From assembly GCA_029168955.1 (NCBI GenBank), contig JAPDOI010001382.1, positions 62,001 through 126,000 of the forward strand: DNA of 64,000 nucleotides. Direction: 5' to 3'. The stretch's first letter is position 1. Every line of letters begins with the position of its first letter. Shown one piece after another: positions 11,757 through 21,871 of the stretch. Source of the DNA: Aplectana chamaeleonis (taxonomy: Eukaryota; Nematoda; Chromadorea; Rhabditida; Cosmocercidae). The translations under genes and the position numbers were made by a program. The notes under the pieces were generated by a model, which did no database searches, had not been told where the DNA came from, and saw only the letters and a program-made list of their open reading frames with translations.

Positions 11757-12352
11757 ATGGAGGAGACTTGGATCTATCATCATGATCCTGAATCAAAACA
11801 AGAGGCTAAAGAGTGGTGTGAACCTGGTTGTTCGGCTTCGAAACGGGTTCGTGTCCGGAAATCGGCCAAGAAGATTTCATGTCTGGCTGTTATGGCATCA
11901 GTTTTTTGGGATGCGAAAGGAATTTTGTTTGTGGATATCTCGCAACCTGGTAAAACAATTTATTCTGAATATTGTTGCAACCTTTTGGACCAGTTGAGGG
12001 AAAAAATCGTGAAAAAAGACCCGGTTTGCAGAAGAAAAAAGTCCTTTTTCATCAGACAATGCACCGTGTCACAAGAACATTTTGACAATGGCTAAAATCC
12101 ATGAATTAAAGTTCGAATTATTGGTTTATCCACCGTATTCACCAGATTTGGCCCCCAGCGACTTCCATTTGTTTCCAGAACTCAAACAATTTATGCGTGG
12201 CAAACGTTTTTTATCAAATGAAGAGGTCATAACGGCTGTTGAAGCGTATCTTGCAGACCTTCCACATTCTCACTTCGGGGATGGGATCCACAGATAGGAG
12301 GATCATTGGAGCAAGTGTATTAATGTTCAGGGAGATTATACTGAATAATAAA
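11757..12352 (+). pseudogene. mariner transposase, inactivated C-terminal two thirds
   Basis: The first frame gives TWIYHHDPESKQEAKEW, then VMASVFWDAKGILF, typical of mariner (Tc1/mariner, DD34D). The second frame gives MAKIHELKFELL, PPYSPDLAPSDFHLFPELK and KRFLSNEEVITAV. The first catalytic Asp, expected before ETWI, is replaced by Glu. A one-base deletion near 12056, at the second catalytic Asp, shifts the frame. The third Asp is present in PDLAPSDF. An in-frame stop at 12295-12297 precedes EDHWSKCINVQGDY. The N-terminal DNA-binding part and the inverted repeats were not found. Confidence 0.9.
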
Positions 12353-12742
12353 GTGTATTTTGGACCATAAAATTGTGTTTTTCTTATCGAACAACAAAGC
12401 TTATTGAACAACCTGGTATTTACGCATCGAGTTTGCGCCAACGAGCGATAAGGAACGCCTTTCCACGCAGCCAGCTTGCGTGCCGCGCCATCGATTGATT
12501 CAGGCAAAATCAATGGATGACGTCACGAGCGAGCGTGCTGCGAGCGGTCTTGCTGTGAGTCGACTACACACGGAGGGATGTTGATCGAATCCACAGCGCG
12601 GGAGCAGTTTTCATCAAAACCCAGTTGGCCTATATCCAAAATATGTACCAACATATTAGGAGGACCAAAAAGTAATGTAGTTTCTGTTATCGACGTGTTA
12701 GAAGTGGAAGTAAAAGCGAATTCATGTCAGACGATCGAGGAT

Positions 12743-13647
12743 TATCGTTAGTATCTCTGATGGCTCAATAGTAAAACTGCGCAGTATCCAGCCCCGAGCT
12801 GCAGGTACCAAGAAGGTACAAACCTAAAAAGGTCGTTTTTTGTGATTTTTGTACCCTCCAAAAAGGGCATTACTCTTCGGAAAACCCGGAAACGGACCTC
12901 ATAAGTGTGTTCAGCGCCCAAAACTACCCTCCTGAGCAAAGTTTGGGTGAAGGCACATTTTCCATACTTTGTCCAGACTCACAGCGTTTTGAAATTGTAC
13001 AGATTTTTGGTTGGGCTAATATTTATACCGATTAGAGGGCTCTGGAAGCGTTTTAGAAAAATGTTCTAGATTTGACTTTAAATTCTTCCAGGGTTTTTTT
13101 TGGGGGAAGCTGATCACGAATCTGCGGTTCATCAGTTCCAGAGCTTTCAGCTATTTTCATTAGAAGCTTCCCCACCAGGGAAAATTTTGAGGGAAAAACG
13201 CCACTTCCGAGATTTTCGGAGTGCTACGGTAGATATTGATTGCTCAAATTATGCCTCTGTGGGTTATTTGGTGTGCTGAACACGAATCTGGAGTCCGTTT
13301 ATCGATTTTCTGCTAATTACGGTAGATTACGGTGGGTATACGGTAGTTTGATCAAAATCTTAGATTTTACTCAAATTTTGTATACGGGGGTTATTCGGGA
13401 TGGAGAATACGAACCTAACGTCCGTTCGTCGATTTTTAAAATACTAAGGTGGCTTTTGCCCCCTAAATGACATGTTACCTACCGTAACCTACAGTAAACT
13501 TCGAAACTTCGACAAATGAACTCCAGATTCGTGGTGCTCTAGCCTTTCCGCGAAGCTCAAAAAATGCTCATAACTTGTTCGAACCTGCAGCTCGGGAAGG
13601 GATACTGCGCATTTTTACTTTTGAGCCAGAAGAGATACTAACAATAC
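12743..13647. mobile_element. About 0.9-kb long-inverted-repeat element with CTACCGTA-type motifs
   Basis: The left end (TTAGTATCTCTGATGGCTCA then GTAAAACTGCGCAGTATCC) is inverted at the right end, 13580-13647. The interior contains ACGGTAGATTACGG and CTACCGTAACCTACAGTAA, and phrases such as ACACGAATCTG. The same interior occurs at 49784-50870 and partly at 9860-10265. No protein is recognised; the frames at 13240-13470 and 13575-14003 are not supported. Confidence 0.7.
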
Positions 13648-15000
13648 TAGTCGTTTTCGCAGATGCGTTTACCACTCTTAACACTTTCCTTGTCAGAAAA
13701 CCGCCATATTCAATCCGTGCCGATTATGCACTCAAGTCGAGCGACCACATCAAACAAAAGGGTCTTTCGCAGGAGCACGTGCTTCAAACAGCAGCATGTG
13801 CTGCGAATTTTCATCACAGGAGCACGAGCTGTAAAATTGGATTGCAGGAGTACGTGCTGCAAGGTATCCCAGCGCGCTCGCAGCAGCCCACCGGCATGCG
13901 ACTCGACCAGCTCGCCGAGCACCATCTGGAGCCACCTGTTTCGAGCATTGCAACACTTTTTAAGCAGCAAAATATGTATTTGCAAAATTTGGATGATATC
14001 TAAAATGCCATCTCTAGATAATTTGTCAAAAAATAAAATAATTTTTATCGGCCAATGATTGAAAATATACTCACTGGATGGCAAAAGTTTATTGACAATG
14101 ATGGGAATACCTCATTGACTAAAAATAAAGACTCGCTGAAAATGTGTTTGTATTCATAGTCAGAAAACGACATTACTTTCCGGTCTCCCTAATATATGTT
14201 CTCAACCATCTGGTAAGCAAGGTGGAAATCGAGATATACAGGTGAGGTTCCAGACAACACTCCAATACTTTCCAGCCATCCCGTTGTTATTTTTCAACTT
14301 GGAAATAACGAATTTTAAAAATTTCGAGAACTCACAAGAAAGTTCAGCCCCAAAAACACTATTATTCAAAAAGAGCTATTGATCAATCATCTATCTAAAA
14401 TTTATAGACAACAAGAAAACATACCTTTAGATAAGAATATTTTTGGTCCACAAAAAAACAAAACAAAATGAGAACAAGCCAATAAACATCTCTATGATGC
14501 ATGATAAATTAAAAAGGTCATTCTTATATTGAGTATAGAAAAACTGGAAAACGAAGCGGGTTTTATCCGTAGAGAAAGAAGTAGAATGAACCACGGAGCC
14601 TCTGTGCTCAGTCGTCTTGCAATCTGCTCGCCGATCGCTGGGACCCGCGACCTTCAGCGGGGAACAGGTCACATTGCTTTATTAGGCCTTCGCCGTAGCC
14701 AAACAATAGTCCACCTGGGTTACCTAGGCAGGGACCAAACGGGATGACGCAGCCTTGTTTATCAAGGCTGTGCGAAAACCTTTCTCAAGATTTTTAGAAG
14801 CGGAGTCGGACGAAAAAGGGCTAGAAAATGCCGGAACCGGGAATCCAAAGGAGGAAACGGGAGAAAAGTGAAAAACTCATGAAAGAGTCATTGACAGCTC
14901 TCGCTGTTGCTAATCGATTCCCCCATTCTTCGATTACGCGTGATTTCAATGAATCTGTTCTGAAAATTTAGGTTCCTGGCCAAAGTAAAGGGCTTGGGAG
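13648..15000. other. No gene; short imperfect repeats at 13757-13855
   Basis: GCAGGAGCACGTGCT-like 15-mers recur three times (about 13770, 13816 and 13840), which produces the mutually antisense frames at 13663-14058 and 13710-14084. The rest (14060-15000) shows no recognised gene, RNA or element. Confidence 0.4.
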
Positions 15001-15003
15001 TAA

Positions 15004-15140
15004 GGCCCTAGTTATACACCAGCGATTCGCCGCCGCTGGTTTCCGCGGCATGTCTGCTATTGTTCAATTTCGAAATCTGACCAATCGCAGACGTCCCGCA
15101 AAAACTAGCGGCACCGAATCGCCGATGTATAAATAGGGCC
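15004..15140. mobile_element. 137-bp PIF/Harbinger-like MITE
   Basis: TAA at 15001-15003 and 15141-15143 flank inverted ends GGCCCTAGTTATACACCAGC and GGCCCTATTTATACATCGGC. A 3-bp TWA duplication and short GGSC-type ends are typical of PIF/Harbinger-derived MITEs. Inverted similarity continues for about 55 bases per arm. Confidence 0.75.
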
Positions 15141-15212
15141 TAATGCTAACCACTTGGCGCGTCGTGATTACGAACACTGCACACTAACACATGCCTTTCT
15201 AGCGGGGGCAGG

Positions 15213-15515
15213 GCTAGGCTTTTTTGAGTTCTGGAAACAAATGGTAGTCGCTGGGGGCCGAATCTGGTGGATTCGGTGAATGCTCCAACAATTCGAACTT
15301 TAATTCATGGATTTTAGCCATTGTCAAAATCCTCTTGTGACACGGTGCATTACCCTAATGAAAAAGAATTTTTTCTTCTGCAAACCGGGTCTTTTTTTCA
15401 CGAATTTTTTCATTCAACTGGTCCGAAAGGTTGCAATAATATTCAGAATTATTCTTTTACCACTTTGCAGGTAATCCACAAACAAAGTTTCATTTGCATA
15501 CCGCTTCAAAATTCT
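15213..15515 (-). pseudogene. Second mariner transposase fragment
   Basis: The minus-strand reading includes NETLFVDYLQSGKRINSEY, then GNAPCHKRILTMAKIHELK, ELLEHSPNPPDSAPSDYHLF and PELKK. It is the central-to-C-terminal part of a mariner protein close to the 11.8-kb copy. The second catalytic Asp (DNAP in the family) is Gly here and a stop precedes it. The third Asp region is altered to PDSAPSDY. Both ends are truncated. Confidence 0.85.
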
Positions 15516-15850
15516 AACAAAGTAAATAAATGACGAAATTCGGAACAGCCGAAATACGTTATTTCAGAAAACAACGATTTTGGATTGTGATCTCAGAGCA
15601 CACGAATGGGATAGTTTTTCAGTCTTTTGCAGTTTGACTTCAGCGCGGGAGAACTTTGCTAACGGAATAACGTGATAATTGTGTAGACCGAGAGTAAACC
15701 CCAAAGATTTGACTTTAAAGTTATAAACCGAAATTTTAGGTTTTGAAAGCAAAAAATAATGAGAAAAACGTTCAGCACTCGATAATGTTTTTCTTAAACA
15801 TTTAAATATCTTCCAAGAAAAGCAGAAAATACGACCTTGCCACATTTCTA
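15516..15850. other. No gene seen
   Basis: The minus-strand frame at 15564-15845 (93 codons) is unrecognised. The sequence is AT-rich and not repeated elsewhere here as far as I can see. Confidence 0.35.
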
Positions 15851-16507
15851 CTCGGACAGTCGAGGCTTAGTACGTCGGCACAATACCGTTAGTACGCCAG
15901 GGCAAACCTGGCGTACTAACGCTCGTTGTGTGCAAGAGCTGTTGGTTGCGGCAGCATATCCTGCCAACGTATGCTGGCGTACTAACGCTCATTATCGACA
16001 GAATTGGGACTGCCACCCTCCTTACCGGTGTTGGATATAATTCTCGTCACGGCCAGCAACAAGGAGAACTTCCTCGCCGCGGTCCGCAACCAGGAAACCT
16101 TCCCTCGCCATGGGCGACGGGGATGTTCCCCTCAGCGTTCCAGAAATTAACTTCCGAACAGTGACACAGAGTCACCTCCTCGGACCGGCCTCAAACAGCC
16201 AACTGCCCAATCAACGAGACTGGCCGCCTTATATACCCGCCGCCGTCGTACAAGAGGATGCTGCAATGTTCATTCGTATCAGACAAATCAATGGAAGAGT
16301 GTCAGCAGACACTAGGAGAGAGTGGCTGGCAATAGCACGCGTGCCACAATAAACAAAGCGTTAGTATGCCAGCACAAGGAACAGGAGCTCCTGGTCGTTG
16401 CCAGCATATCCTGCTGTTACCAGCAGCTACAGCACAGGTGCTGCCAATCCCTTTATGCCGGCGTACTAACGGTATTGTGCCGACGTACTAAGCCCCGACT
16501 GTCCGAG
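15851..16507. mobile_element. 657-bp Tc1/mariner-like MITE with subterminal site array
   Basis: TA dinucleotides (15849-15850 and 16508-16509) flank inverted ends CTCGGACAGTCG. The arms continue through GGCTTAGTACGTCGGCACAA and ACCGTTAGTACGCCAG. The 13-mer CGTTAGTACGCCA, or its complement with one change, recurs at least five times near the two ends. No transposase is present. TA duplication supports Tc1/mariner-type mobilisation. The small frames at 15837-16352 are not considered genes. Confidence 0.75.
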
Positions 16508-16509
16508 TA

Positions 16510-17221
16510 TGTGTAAAAACCTATGATCTACACGATCTACTCACATAGGGTCTTAACACTTGGAATTTTCAACCCTTAATAATGTACTGTGATGCGAAGC
16601 GATACTTTTTTTCGTATATGGAGTTATTTCAAACTTGAAAGATACTAACCTATTTGATTTTCGCTATCCATTCAGATACGCGAAACCCGACTCGGTGGGA
16701 AAAAATCATATTTTTTAAATTGGAACCCGTCCCAACTTTTTTAGGCTTTGTCCGGCAAACGACATCGTCTGGCTCTCAGCCATTATCCATGAGGTTTGAG
16801 GGCCCTAAAAATTCGCTTCAACGAAGTTACGGCTGCCTGAAAATGGCTGTGGCGTTCGCAGTACTACATACATAGGTCTGTCATTTTGCACAAATTCTAC
16901 CATTTTTAAAATTTCCCGAAACGAATGTGTTGCGACCTTTGAATGCACGAGGGACTTCGAAACTTTCTGTGATGCATTAGAATTTTTTGAGGTGCGCACT
17001 TCTTTCGCACTTTCAGACAGTTGTAAACTGTTTTTTTAAATCGTACAGGTTGAGGTTTTCATATTGAACTTTCGCGATTTTTTTAGCACATCCGTCTACC
17101 CACATGGGAGCTTGAGATAGAACAAAAGAAGCGGTTCTTCGTGCGGACGATGATCTGAAGGAGAGAAGTTGTTGGATACGAAATGCTGTGATTTCGTTTA
17201 AATCCTGAGGCACACCACTTT
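16510..17221. other. No recognisable gene
   Basis: Antisense frames at 16654-16875 plus and 16805-16999 and 17013-17213 minus are unrecognised and overlap each other. Confidence 0.35.
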
Positions 17222-17290
17222 GCGGTATTATTTCAAATTAGAACTATTATCACAAAACATGGCTATTACAATTCTCAACCCGTAGCAGTT
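17222..17290 (+). repeat. Solo arm of a fold-back family
   Basis: It matches the arm formed by 17633-17690 plus 17960-17985, and the inverted complement of about 18340-18408. Shared words are TATTATTTCAAATTAG and CACAAAACATGG, followed by CCCGTAGCAGTTA. In this copy the arm is uninterrupted. Confidence 0.6.
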
Positions 17291-17387
17291 ACAGTAACAG
17301 TCATAAATCTATTGACATGGTCTTTTCTCGAATGTTTTTATACATATCTTGGCTTGGCCTTAGCGAAACTCGATGAAACTTCAGCAT
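17291..17387 (+). repeat. Dispersed repeat also at 22855-22955 (minus)
   Basis: It shares CATAAATCTATTGACATGG-like sequence, then TATCTTGGCTTGGCCTTAGC and GAAACTCGATGAAACTT, with the inverted segment near 22855-22955. The two copies flank the 17.4-22.8 kb block in opposite orientation. Confidence 0.65.
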
Positions 17388-17545
17388 GGTTTCCGTATTC
17401 TATTTAGTCTGACGCATGGACCAGGCGGCTGGCCGTGCGGTGTTGGCGGCAACACTGGTCAACGGGGTTCCGATTCGCGCGCGGTGATGTGCCGTCGCAA
17501 CCCCTTCCATACATCAGATTAAATTTATTACGCGAACTCTATGTT
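17388..17545 (+). mobile_element. SINE-like repeat, copy A
   Basis: It has about 80% visible identity to 57904-58060. Both carry GGCCGTGCGGTGTTGG (resembling a pol III A box, TGGCCNNGCGGT) and GGGTTYCGATTCGCGC (resembling a B box), then GTCGCARCCCC and a CATCAGAWTAAAWTTATT tail. A tRNA-derived SINE is inferred; no poly-A tail is obvious. Confidence 0.55.
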
Positions 17546-17737
17546 ATGGGGCATCACAGCCAATGCTTTACACTTACACAAAATAGGGTTTTGGGGGTGC
17601 AGTTTTTAAAAATGGAATTTGTTTATCATTTTGTGGTATTATTTCAAATTAGGACTATTACCACAAAACATGGTTATTATATTTTGATGTTTTTGAATAT
17701 TTCTTCTCTTTTTACGGCATGGTATACAATCACAAGG

Positions 17738-17953
17738 TATCACAAGGTTGCTGAATCGAATACAAAACTTAGGTGTCAGGCAGGAACAGTTGTGTTTGTT
17801 GTGCCTACACATTTCATGTGTGAATAGCTGAGGAATGCAGAGCGGAGTGTCGGTAGTGTAATGGTAACACTTTCGCCCGGTAAGCGATGCAATGCGGGTT
17901 TGATTTCTGCCCTGACACCTAAGTTTTGTATTCAACTCAGCAACCTTGTGATA
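17738..17953. repeat. Palindromic cassette around a tRNA-like sequence
   Basis: About 47-base inverted arms (17738-17785 and 17907-17953) share TATCACAAGGTTGCTGA and ACAAAACTTAGGTGTCAGG. The tRNA-like sequence occupies the right side, its 3' acceptor strand being part of the arm. The flanking word CAACTCAGCAACCTTGTG also follows the tRNA-like sequence at 18465-18536. Confidence 0.65.
17847..17919 (+). tRNA. tRNA-like sequence (pseudogene or SINE head), anticodon GGT by position
   Basis: A cloverleaf can be drawn. The acceptor pair is GTGTCGG with CTGACAC (one G-T), the D stem is GTGT with ACAC, and the anticodon stem TCGC/GCGA carries the loop CCGGTAA. The T stem GCGGG/TCTGC with loop TTTGATT has two G-T pairs. 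GGT would read Thr codons. Because it lies inside a palindromic repeat and has a relative 600 bases away with a different anticodon, I infer a tRNA-derived repeat rather than a working tRNA gene. Confidence 0.45.
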
Positions 17954-18464
17954 TCTTATGGTTCATTCAATTCCAAACCCGTAGCAGTTATTCGCCATTC
18001 GAAGATCTTCTGAACCGTTGTATAACCTTGTGAGAAAATAGCCTCTATAAGAATTTTTCTGGAGACTAAAAATTGAACAGGTTGGAGTTAATATTTTGAA
18101 GTTCACTCCAATAAAATAATTCTCCCCAGAACCATTTCAAAATATGGGCTTTATAATCTTTGACAAAACACAAATGGTACATAACTTTCGCTCTCTTTTG
18201 ATAACTTCAAAGAGAGATACTTAATACGTACATACAATATCGCATGATTTCATTTCGAATTTATTTCTGAAAAAAATTCTATATTGTTAGTTTTTTTATA
18301 AGGGTATACAACGGTTCCGAAGACCTTCGAATGGCGAATAAATGCGCCGGGTTTGGATTTGTAAAAGCCATATTTTGTGGGAATAGTCCCAATTGGAAAT
18401 AATATCACAAAATCCCCATGCTTCGGTGAAGATTTACCGAGCAGTTGAGTGAGAGCGACGCTGG

Positions 18465-18536
18465 GGCTCCGGTGGAGCAGTGCGATAAGGCGCTCCCCCG
18501 GAAAGGGAATATGCTGGTTGAATCACGCCCGGAGCC
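18465..18536 (+). tRNA. tRNA-like sequence, anticodon GGA by position, decayed T stem
   Basis: The acceptor stem GGCTCCG/CGGAGCC is perfect. The A-box region reads GTGGAGCAGTGCGATAAGGC, with a strong GGAGC/GCTCC pairing. The anticodon stem TCCC/GGGA carries the loop CCGGAAA. The B-box region GGTTGAATCAC is close to consensus, but the T stem has two mismatches. It is followed by CAACTCAGCACCTTGTG, the same tail as the 17.85-kb sequence, so a tRNA-derived repeat family is likely. Confidence 0.45.
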
Positions 18537-18654
18537 ATGCGTTTGGCGATCAACTCAGCACCTTGTGTAAAAGTATCTCATGATAAATCAAATCCACATT
18601 TAAAACTTCACAGTCAAAACCTGATCTTGTGTAGTGCAAGAGTCGTGATGATTC

Positions 18655-19300
18655 ACAACATACTGCAAGAATTTTCGAAAACATTTTGAAGAAACGCATT
18701 GTCAACCATCTAAAGCAATACGACATAATTTCAGAGCTTCAACATGGGTTTCAAAAGGGAAAATCAACAGTAACCGCTATGTTGCATTGTCTGAATGATT
18801 GCACCGTTTGTCTAGACAACGACAGTGCCGTAGACGTCGTTTACCTAGATTTTGCTGAGGCGTTTGACCGGGTTTGTCATAGAAAGCTAGCTACCAGACT
18901 GACAACAGTGGGAATTCATCCTCGTATAGTTCTTTGGATAGAAGAGTTTCTTCGTGATCGTTCCTTCATGGTGCGAGCGATTTCAGCAATCTCTAACCCA
19001 CGGACCACGCCATGTGGTTTTCCGCAGGGCGGTGTCCTTTCTCCGGTACTTTTTAATATATTCACGTATGATTTTCCGACCATTGCTTCTGCCTCAGGGG
19101 TTGGGTGCTGTGCTTTTGCAGACGACTTGAATTTGTATCGTCCCGTCTCTTGCTTGGACGACAGCAAGGTCCTTCAGAATGCTATTAATACGGTAGCTCG
19201 GTGGTCTAAGATATGGGATCTCCCATTGTCGAGCAGTAAAACGAAAATTATGCATCTAGGCCGGAACAATAGCCGTCTCACCTATGTCTATGATGGTATC
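18655..19300 (+). pseudogene. CR1-like LINE reverse transcriptase, N-terminal part of a split copy
   Basis: The frame is open from about 18662, giving ARIFENILKKRIVNHLKQYD, then LQHGFQKGKSTVTAMLHCL, VVYLDFAEAFDRVCHRKL (motif A), GFPQGGVLSPVLFN (motif B) and CAFADDLNLYRP (motif C, FADD intact). The protein is cut at YDGI by the Penelope-like element. The copy is 5'-truncated: no endonuclease lies upstream. It resembles the element at 45245-49783 and belongs to the CR1/L2-like group by motif style. Confidence 0.85.
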
Positions 19301-19352
19301 CCAGTTGTGTGATGCTGTTGTACTCGACACGAGGTTGATAGTAGTTCTTTAT

Positions 19353-19388
19353 GGCTTACGTTTCGGAGCAACCTTCTTCTTCAGAGCC
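19353..19388 (-). ncRNA. Hammerhead-ribozyme-like motif, left inverted copy
   Basis: The minus-strand reading has GGCT, CTGAAGA, then a stem-loop (GAAG, GTTG, CTCC; one mismatch), GAAA, C, GTA and AGCC. It is the counterpart of the right copy at 21872-21907 with one change that weakens stem II. Probably inactive. Confidence 0.4.
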
Positions 19389-19892
19389 TGAAAAGATCAA
19401 ATAAGAACTGCGTTTACCCGGCCAAACATCTCCTAAACTCCACTAAAATCGAGAACCTATTTTCTGTCACGTAGGTGAGAGAGGAAAACAGAGAATATAC
19501 CGCACCTGGCCAAGAACTCGCTAGTGATCAGAGCAGCGTAGAACGTCGATGAAGGAAAACGCCGTAGACCACCCTTTGAGATGTTAGAAGGCGAGTCTTA
19601 CGTATGGCCTGAGCTCCCGGGTTATATAGAGACCTTCTCCCTTCCGGTTAATTTGCGGATCATGAGCCTGTATGAAAAATGCCTCCAAGGTTTTTCGCGC
19701 CGCGGTGTCAGTCTCTCGGGCCATTATCTCGACCTTGATATCAAAGTTGTCGCCATTATGCGCAACGACCCGATGCGCCCCAAGCACTGTAGCTTCCCGT
19801 TGCCTCTCCTTACCGACCAGGTGTTCTTTGATCCTGACATGCTGGGGCCGCGATGTTTCCCCGATGTATTTTCCGCCGCACAGCTGACGAGA

Positions 19893-20235
19893 GATGAAGG
19901 AAAACGCCGTAGATCACCCTTTGAGATGTTAGAAGGCGAGTCTTACACATGGCTGAGCTCCCGGGTTATATTGAGGCCTCCTCCCTTCCAATTAATTTGC
20001 GGATCGTGAGCCTGTATGAAAAATGCCTCCAAGGTCTTCCGCGCCGCGGTTGCAGTATCTTGGCCCATTATCTCGACCTTGATATTAACGTTGTCACAAT
20101 TATGGGCAGTGACCCGATGTGCCCAAAGCACTGTAGCTTCCCGCTGCCTCTCCGTACCGTTCAGGAGTTTTTTGATACTGACATGCAGTAGCCGCAATCT
20201 TTCCCCGCTGTATTTTCCGCCGCACAGCTGACGAG
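19893..20235 (-). repeat. Second truncated inverted copy of the PLE 3' region
   Basis: It repeats, with about 85-90% visible identity, the first inverted copy (GATGAAGGAAAACGCCGTAG onward to the GIY-YIG coding part). A third stub begins at 20236 and runs into the RT frame at about 20300. Each copy is cut at a different 5' point, consistent with repeated truncated reverse transcription. Confidence 0.75.
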
Positions 20236-20299
20236 AGATGAAGGAAAACGCCGTAGATCACCCTTTGAGATGTTAGAAGGCGAGTCTTACGTATGGTCC

Positions 20300-21292
20300 A
20301 AACTTTGTCCCAGCGTGAACTTTGTCCCAGCGCACCTTCCGAACACCCAGGATTTCCTCGACAATTTGCGCAGCGCTAATTTGAACAACCATGCCTTTAT
20401 GGAGTCCTTTGATGTGACCGCGTTGTACACCAATGTGAGTAACGAACACGCAATGCAGGCCGTATTCGAGTTGCTCACCCAAAATCAAGGTTCTGTTAGC
20501 ATGTTTGGGTTATCCATTGGTCAGATCATGACGCTCATAAAGGAGAGCCTTAGCTGCAATGTTTTCAGGTGGTCAGGCCGCTATTTCAAGCAGGTCAGAG
20601 GTCTTGCTATGGGACAGCGGCTAGCACCCACTCTCGCGATCGCCTTTATGGGGAAAATTGAAACTCCGGTACTGGCCCGCCTCCCCATGGTGTATTGTAG
20701 GTATATCGATGACTGTTTCATCGTCTGCCACACACAAGAAGAGATGGATCAGTGCTTTGACCTTCTGAACTCTCAATCGGAAAACATAAAGTTCACCAGG
20801 GAAACGCCTGTTGAGAATTGGCTACCTTTTCTGAATGTCCAGGTCCACTTACGTGATGGAGGACATGTTACAAAATGGTACCGGAAACCTCAAAGTAAAA
20901 ATATAATCGTACATTTCCGGTCCGCACATCCATCTCAGACAAAAAGAGCTGTTTTAAGTAACATGTTTCGAACAGCCAGTAGCGTGTGTACCGGAGAGGA
21001 GGAAAAGATGGAATCCATTGAAAGGGCACGCGAAATAGCCGATCTGAATGGATATTCCAGAGGATTTGATTCGCGCAGGCGCAGAAACCTTGTTTCGCAT
21101 CCTGAAAACCAGGAGAGTCCAATTGAAGGTAAAATTCCCTTCAAAATGCCGTTTATCTCCGACGAACTGAGTGCTGCGATCAGAAAATGTCTGAAAAAGA
21201 CGGGACTGCATGACTCCGTGATCTTGGTGGACATTCCTCCAAACAACCTGAAAACGTGTCTGGTTCGTAATCGTCTTTATGACCGCATTTGA
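20300..21292 (+). pseudogene. PLE reverse transcriptase, N-terminally truncated
   Basis: The open frame starts formally at 20270, but its first ten or so codons come from the antisense stub. The real RT starts near 20303. Visible blocks are ESFDVTALYTNVS (catalytic Asp), VRGLAMGQRLAPTLAIAFM (motif B) and CRYIDDCFIV (YxDD, intact). Further on are ENWLPFLNVQVHLRDGG, then WYRKPQSKN and KTCLVRNRLYDRI. PLE RTs are telomerase-related and copy RNA at a nicked target. The roughly 300-residue upstream part (fingers and motif 1-2 region) is missing, and a TGA separates it from the GIY-YIG domain. Confidence 0.85.
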
Positions 21293-21676
21293 ACCACACC
21301 CGATTGTGTGATTTGCCCGGCTGGCAGGAATGGAGACTGCACTGCTTGCGGTGTGGTCTATTTGATCTCTTGTCAGCTGTGCGGCAGAAAATACATCGGG
21401 GAAACATCGCGGCCCCTGCATGTCAGGATCAAAGAACACCTGGTCGGTAAGGAGAGGCAACGGGAAGCTACAGTGCTTGGGGCGCATCGGGTCGTTGCTC
21501 ATAATGGCGACAACTTTGATATCAAGGTCGAGATAATGGCCCGAGAGACTGACACCGCGGCGCGAAAAACCTTGGAGGCATTTTTCATACAGGCTCATGA
21601 TCCGCAAATTAACCGGAAGGGAGAAGGTCTCTATATAACCCGGGAGCTCAGGCCATACGTAAGACTCGCCTTCTAA
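21293..21676 (+). pseudogene. PLE GIY-YIG endonuclease domain
   Basis: In frame with the RT after one TGA (21290-21292), the reading is TTPDCVICP, then CTACGVVYLISCQLCGRKYI and GETSRPLHVRIKEHLVG. This is the Cys-rich linker and GIY-YIG-like core of PLE endonucleases, including the Arg of VRIKEHL. It continues through ARKTLEAFFIQAHDPQINRK to a stop after RLAF. The endonuclease nicks the DNA target for primed reverse transcription. The TGA probably replaced a Cys or similar codon, since RT-linker homology runs across it. Confidence 0.85.
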
Positions 21677-21871
21677 CATCTCAAAGGGTGGTCTACGGCG
21701 TTTTCCTTCATCGACGTTCTACGCTGCTCTGATCACTAGCGAGTTCTTGGCCAGGTGCGGTATATTCTCTGTTTTCCTCTCTCACCTACGTGACAGAAAA
21801 TAGGTTCTCGATTTTAGTGGAGTTTAGGAGATGTTTGGCCGGGTAAACGCAGTTCTTATTTGATCTTTTCA

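Larger units (their letters stand above)
17633..18408. mobile_element. Fold-back element with a tRNA-like insertion in its left arm
   Basis: The outer arms are 17633-17690 and about 18350-18408 (inverted). The inner arms are 17960-18030 and 18296-18352, sharing TTATTCGCCATTCGAAG and GAACCGTTGTATA. The left arm is split by the palindromic tRNA-like block at 17738-17953. The uninterrupted arm at 17222-17290 confirms the original order. No coding. Confidence 0.65.

Noticed and set aside
13710..14084. 124-codon minus frame opposite a 131-codon plus frame
   Set aside because: Both run through imperfect short repeats and neither is recognised.
19581..20009. 142-codon frame on the plus strand left of the PLE RT
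   Set aside because: It is the antisense of the GIY-YIG coding region in the inverted copies.
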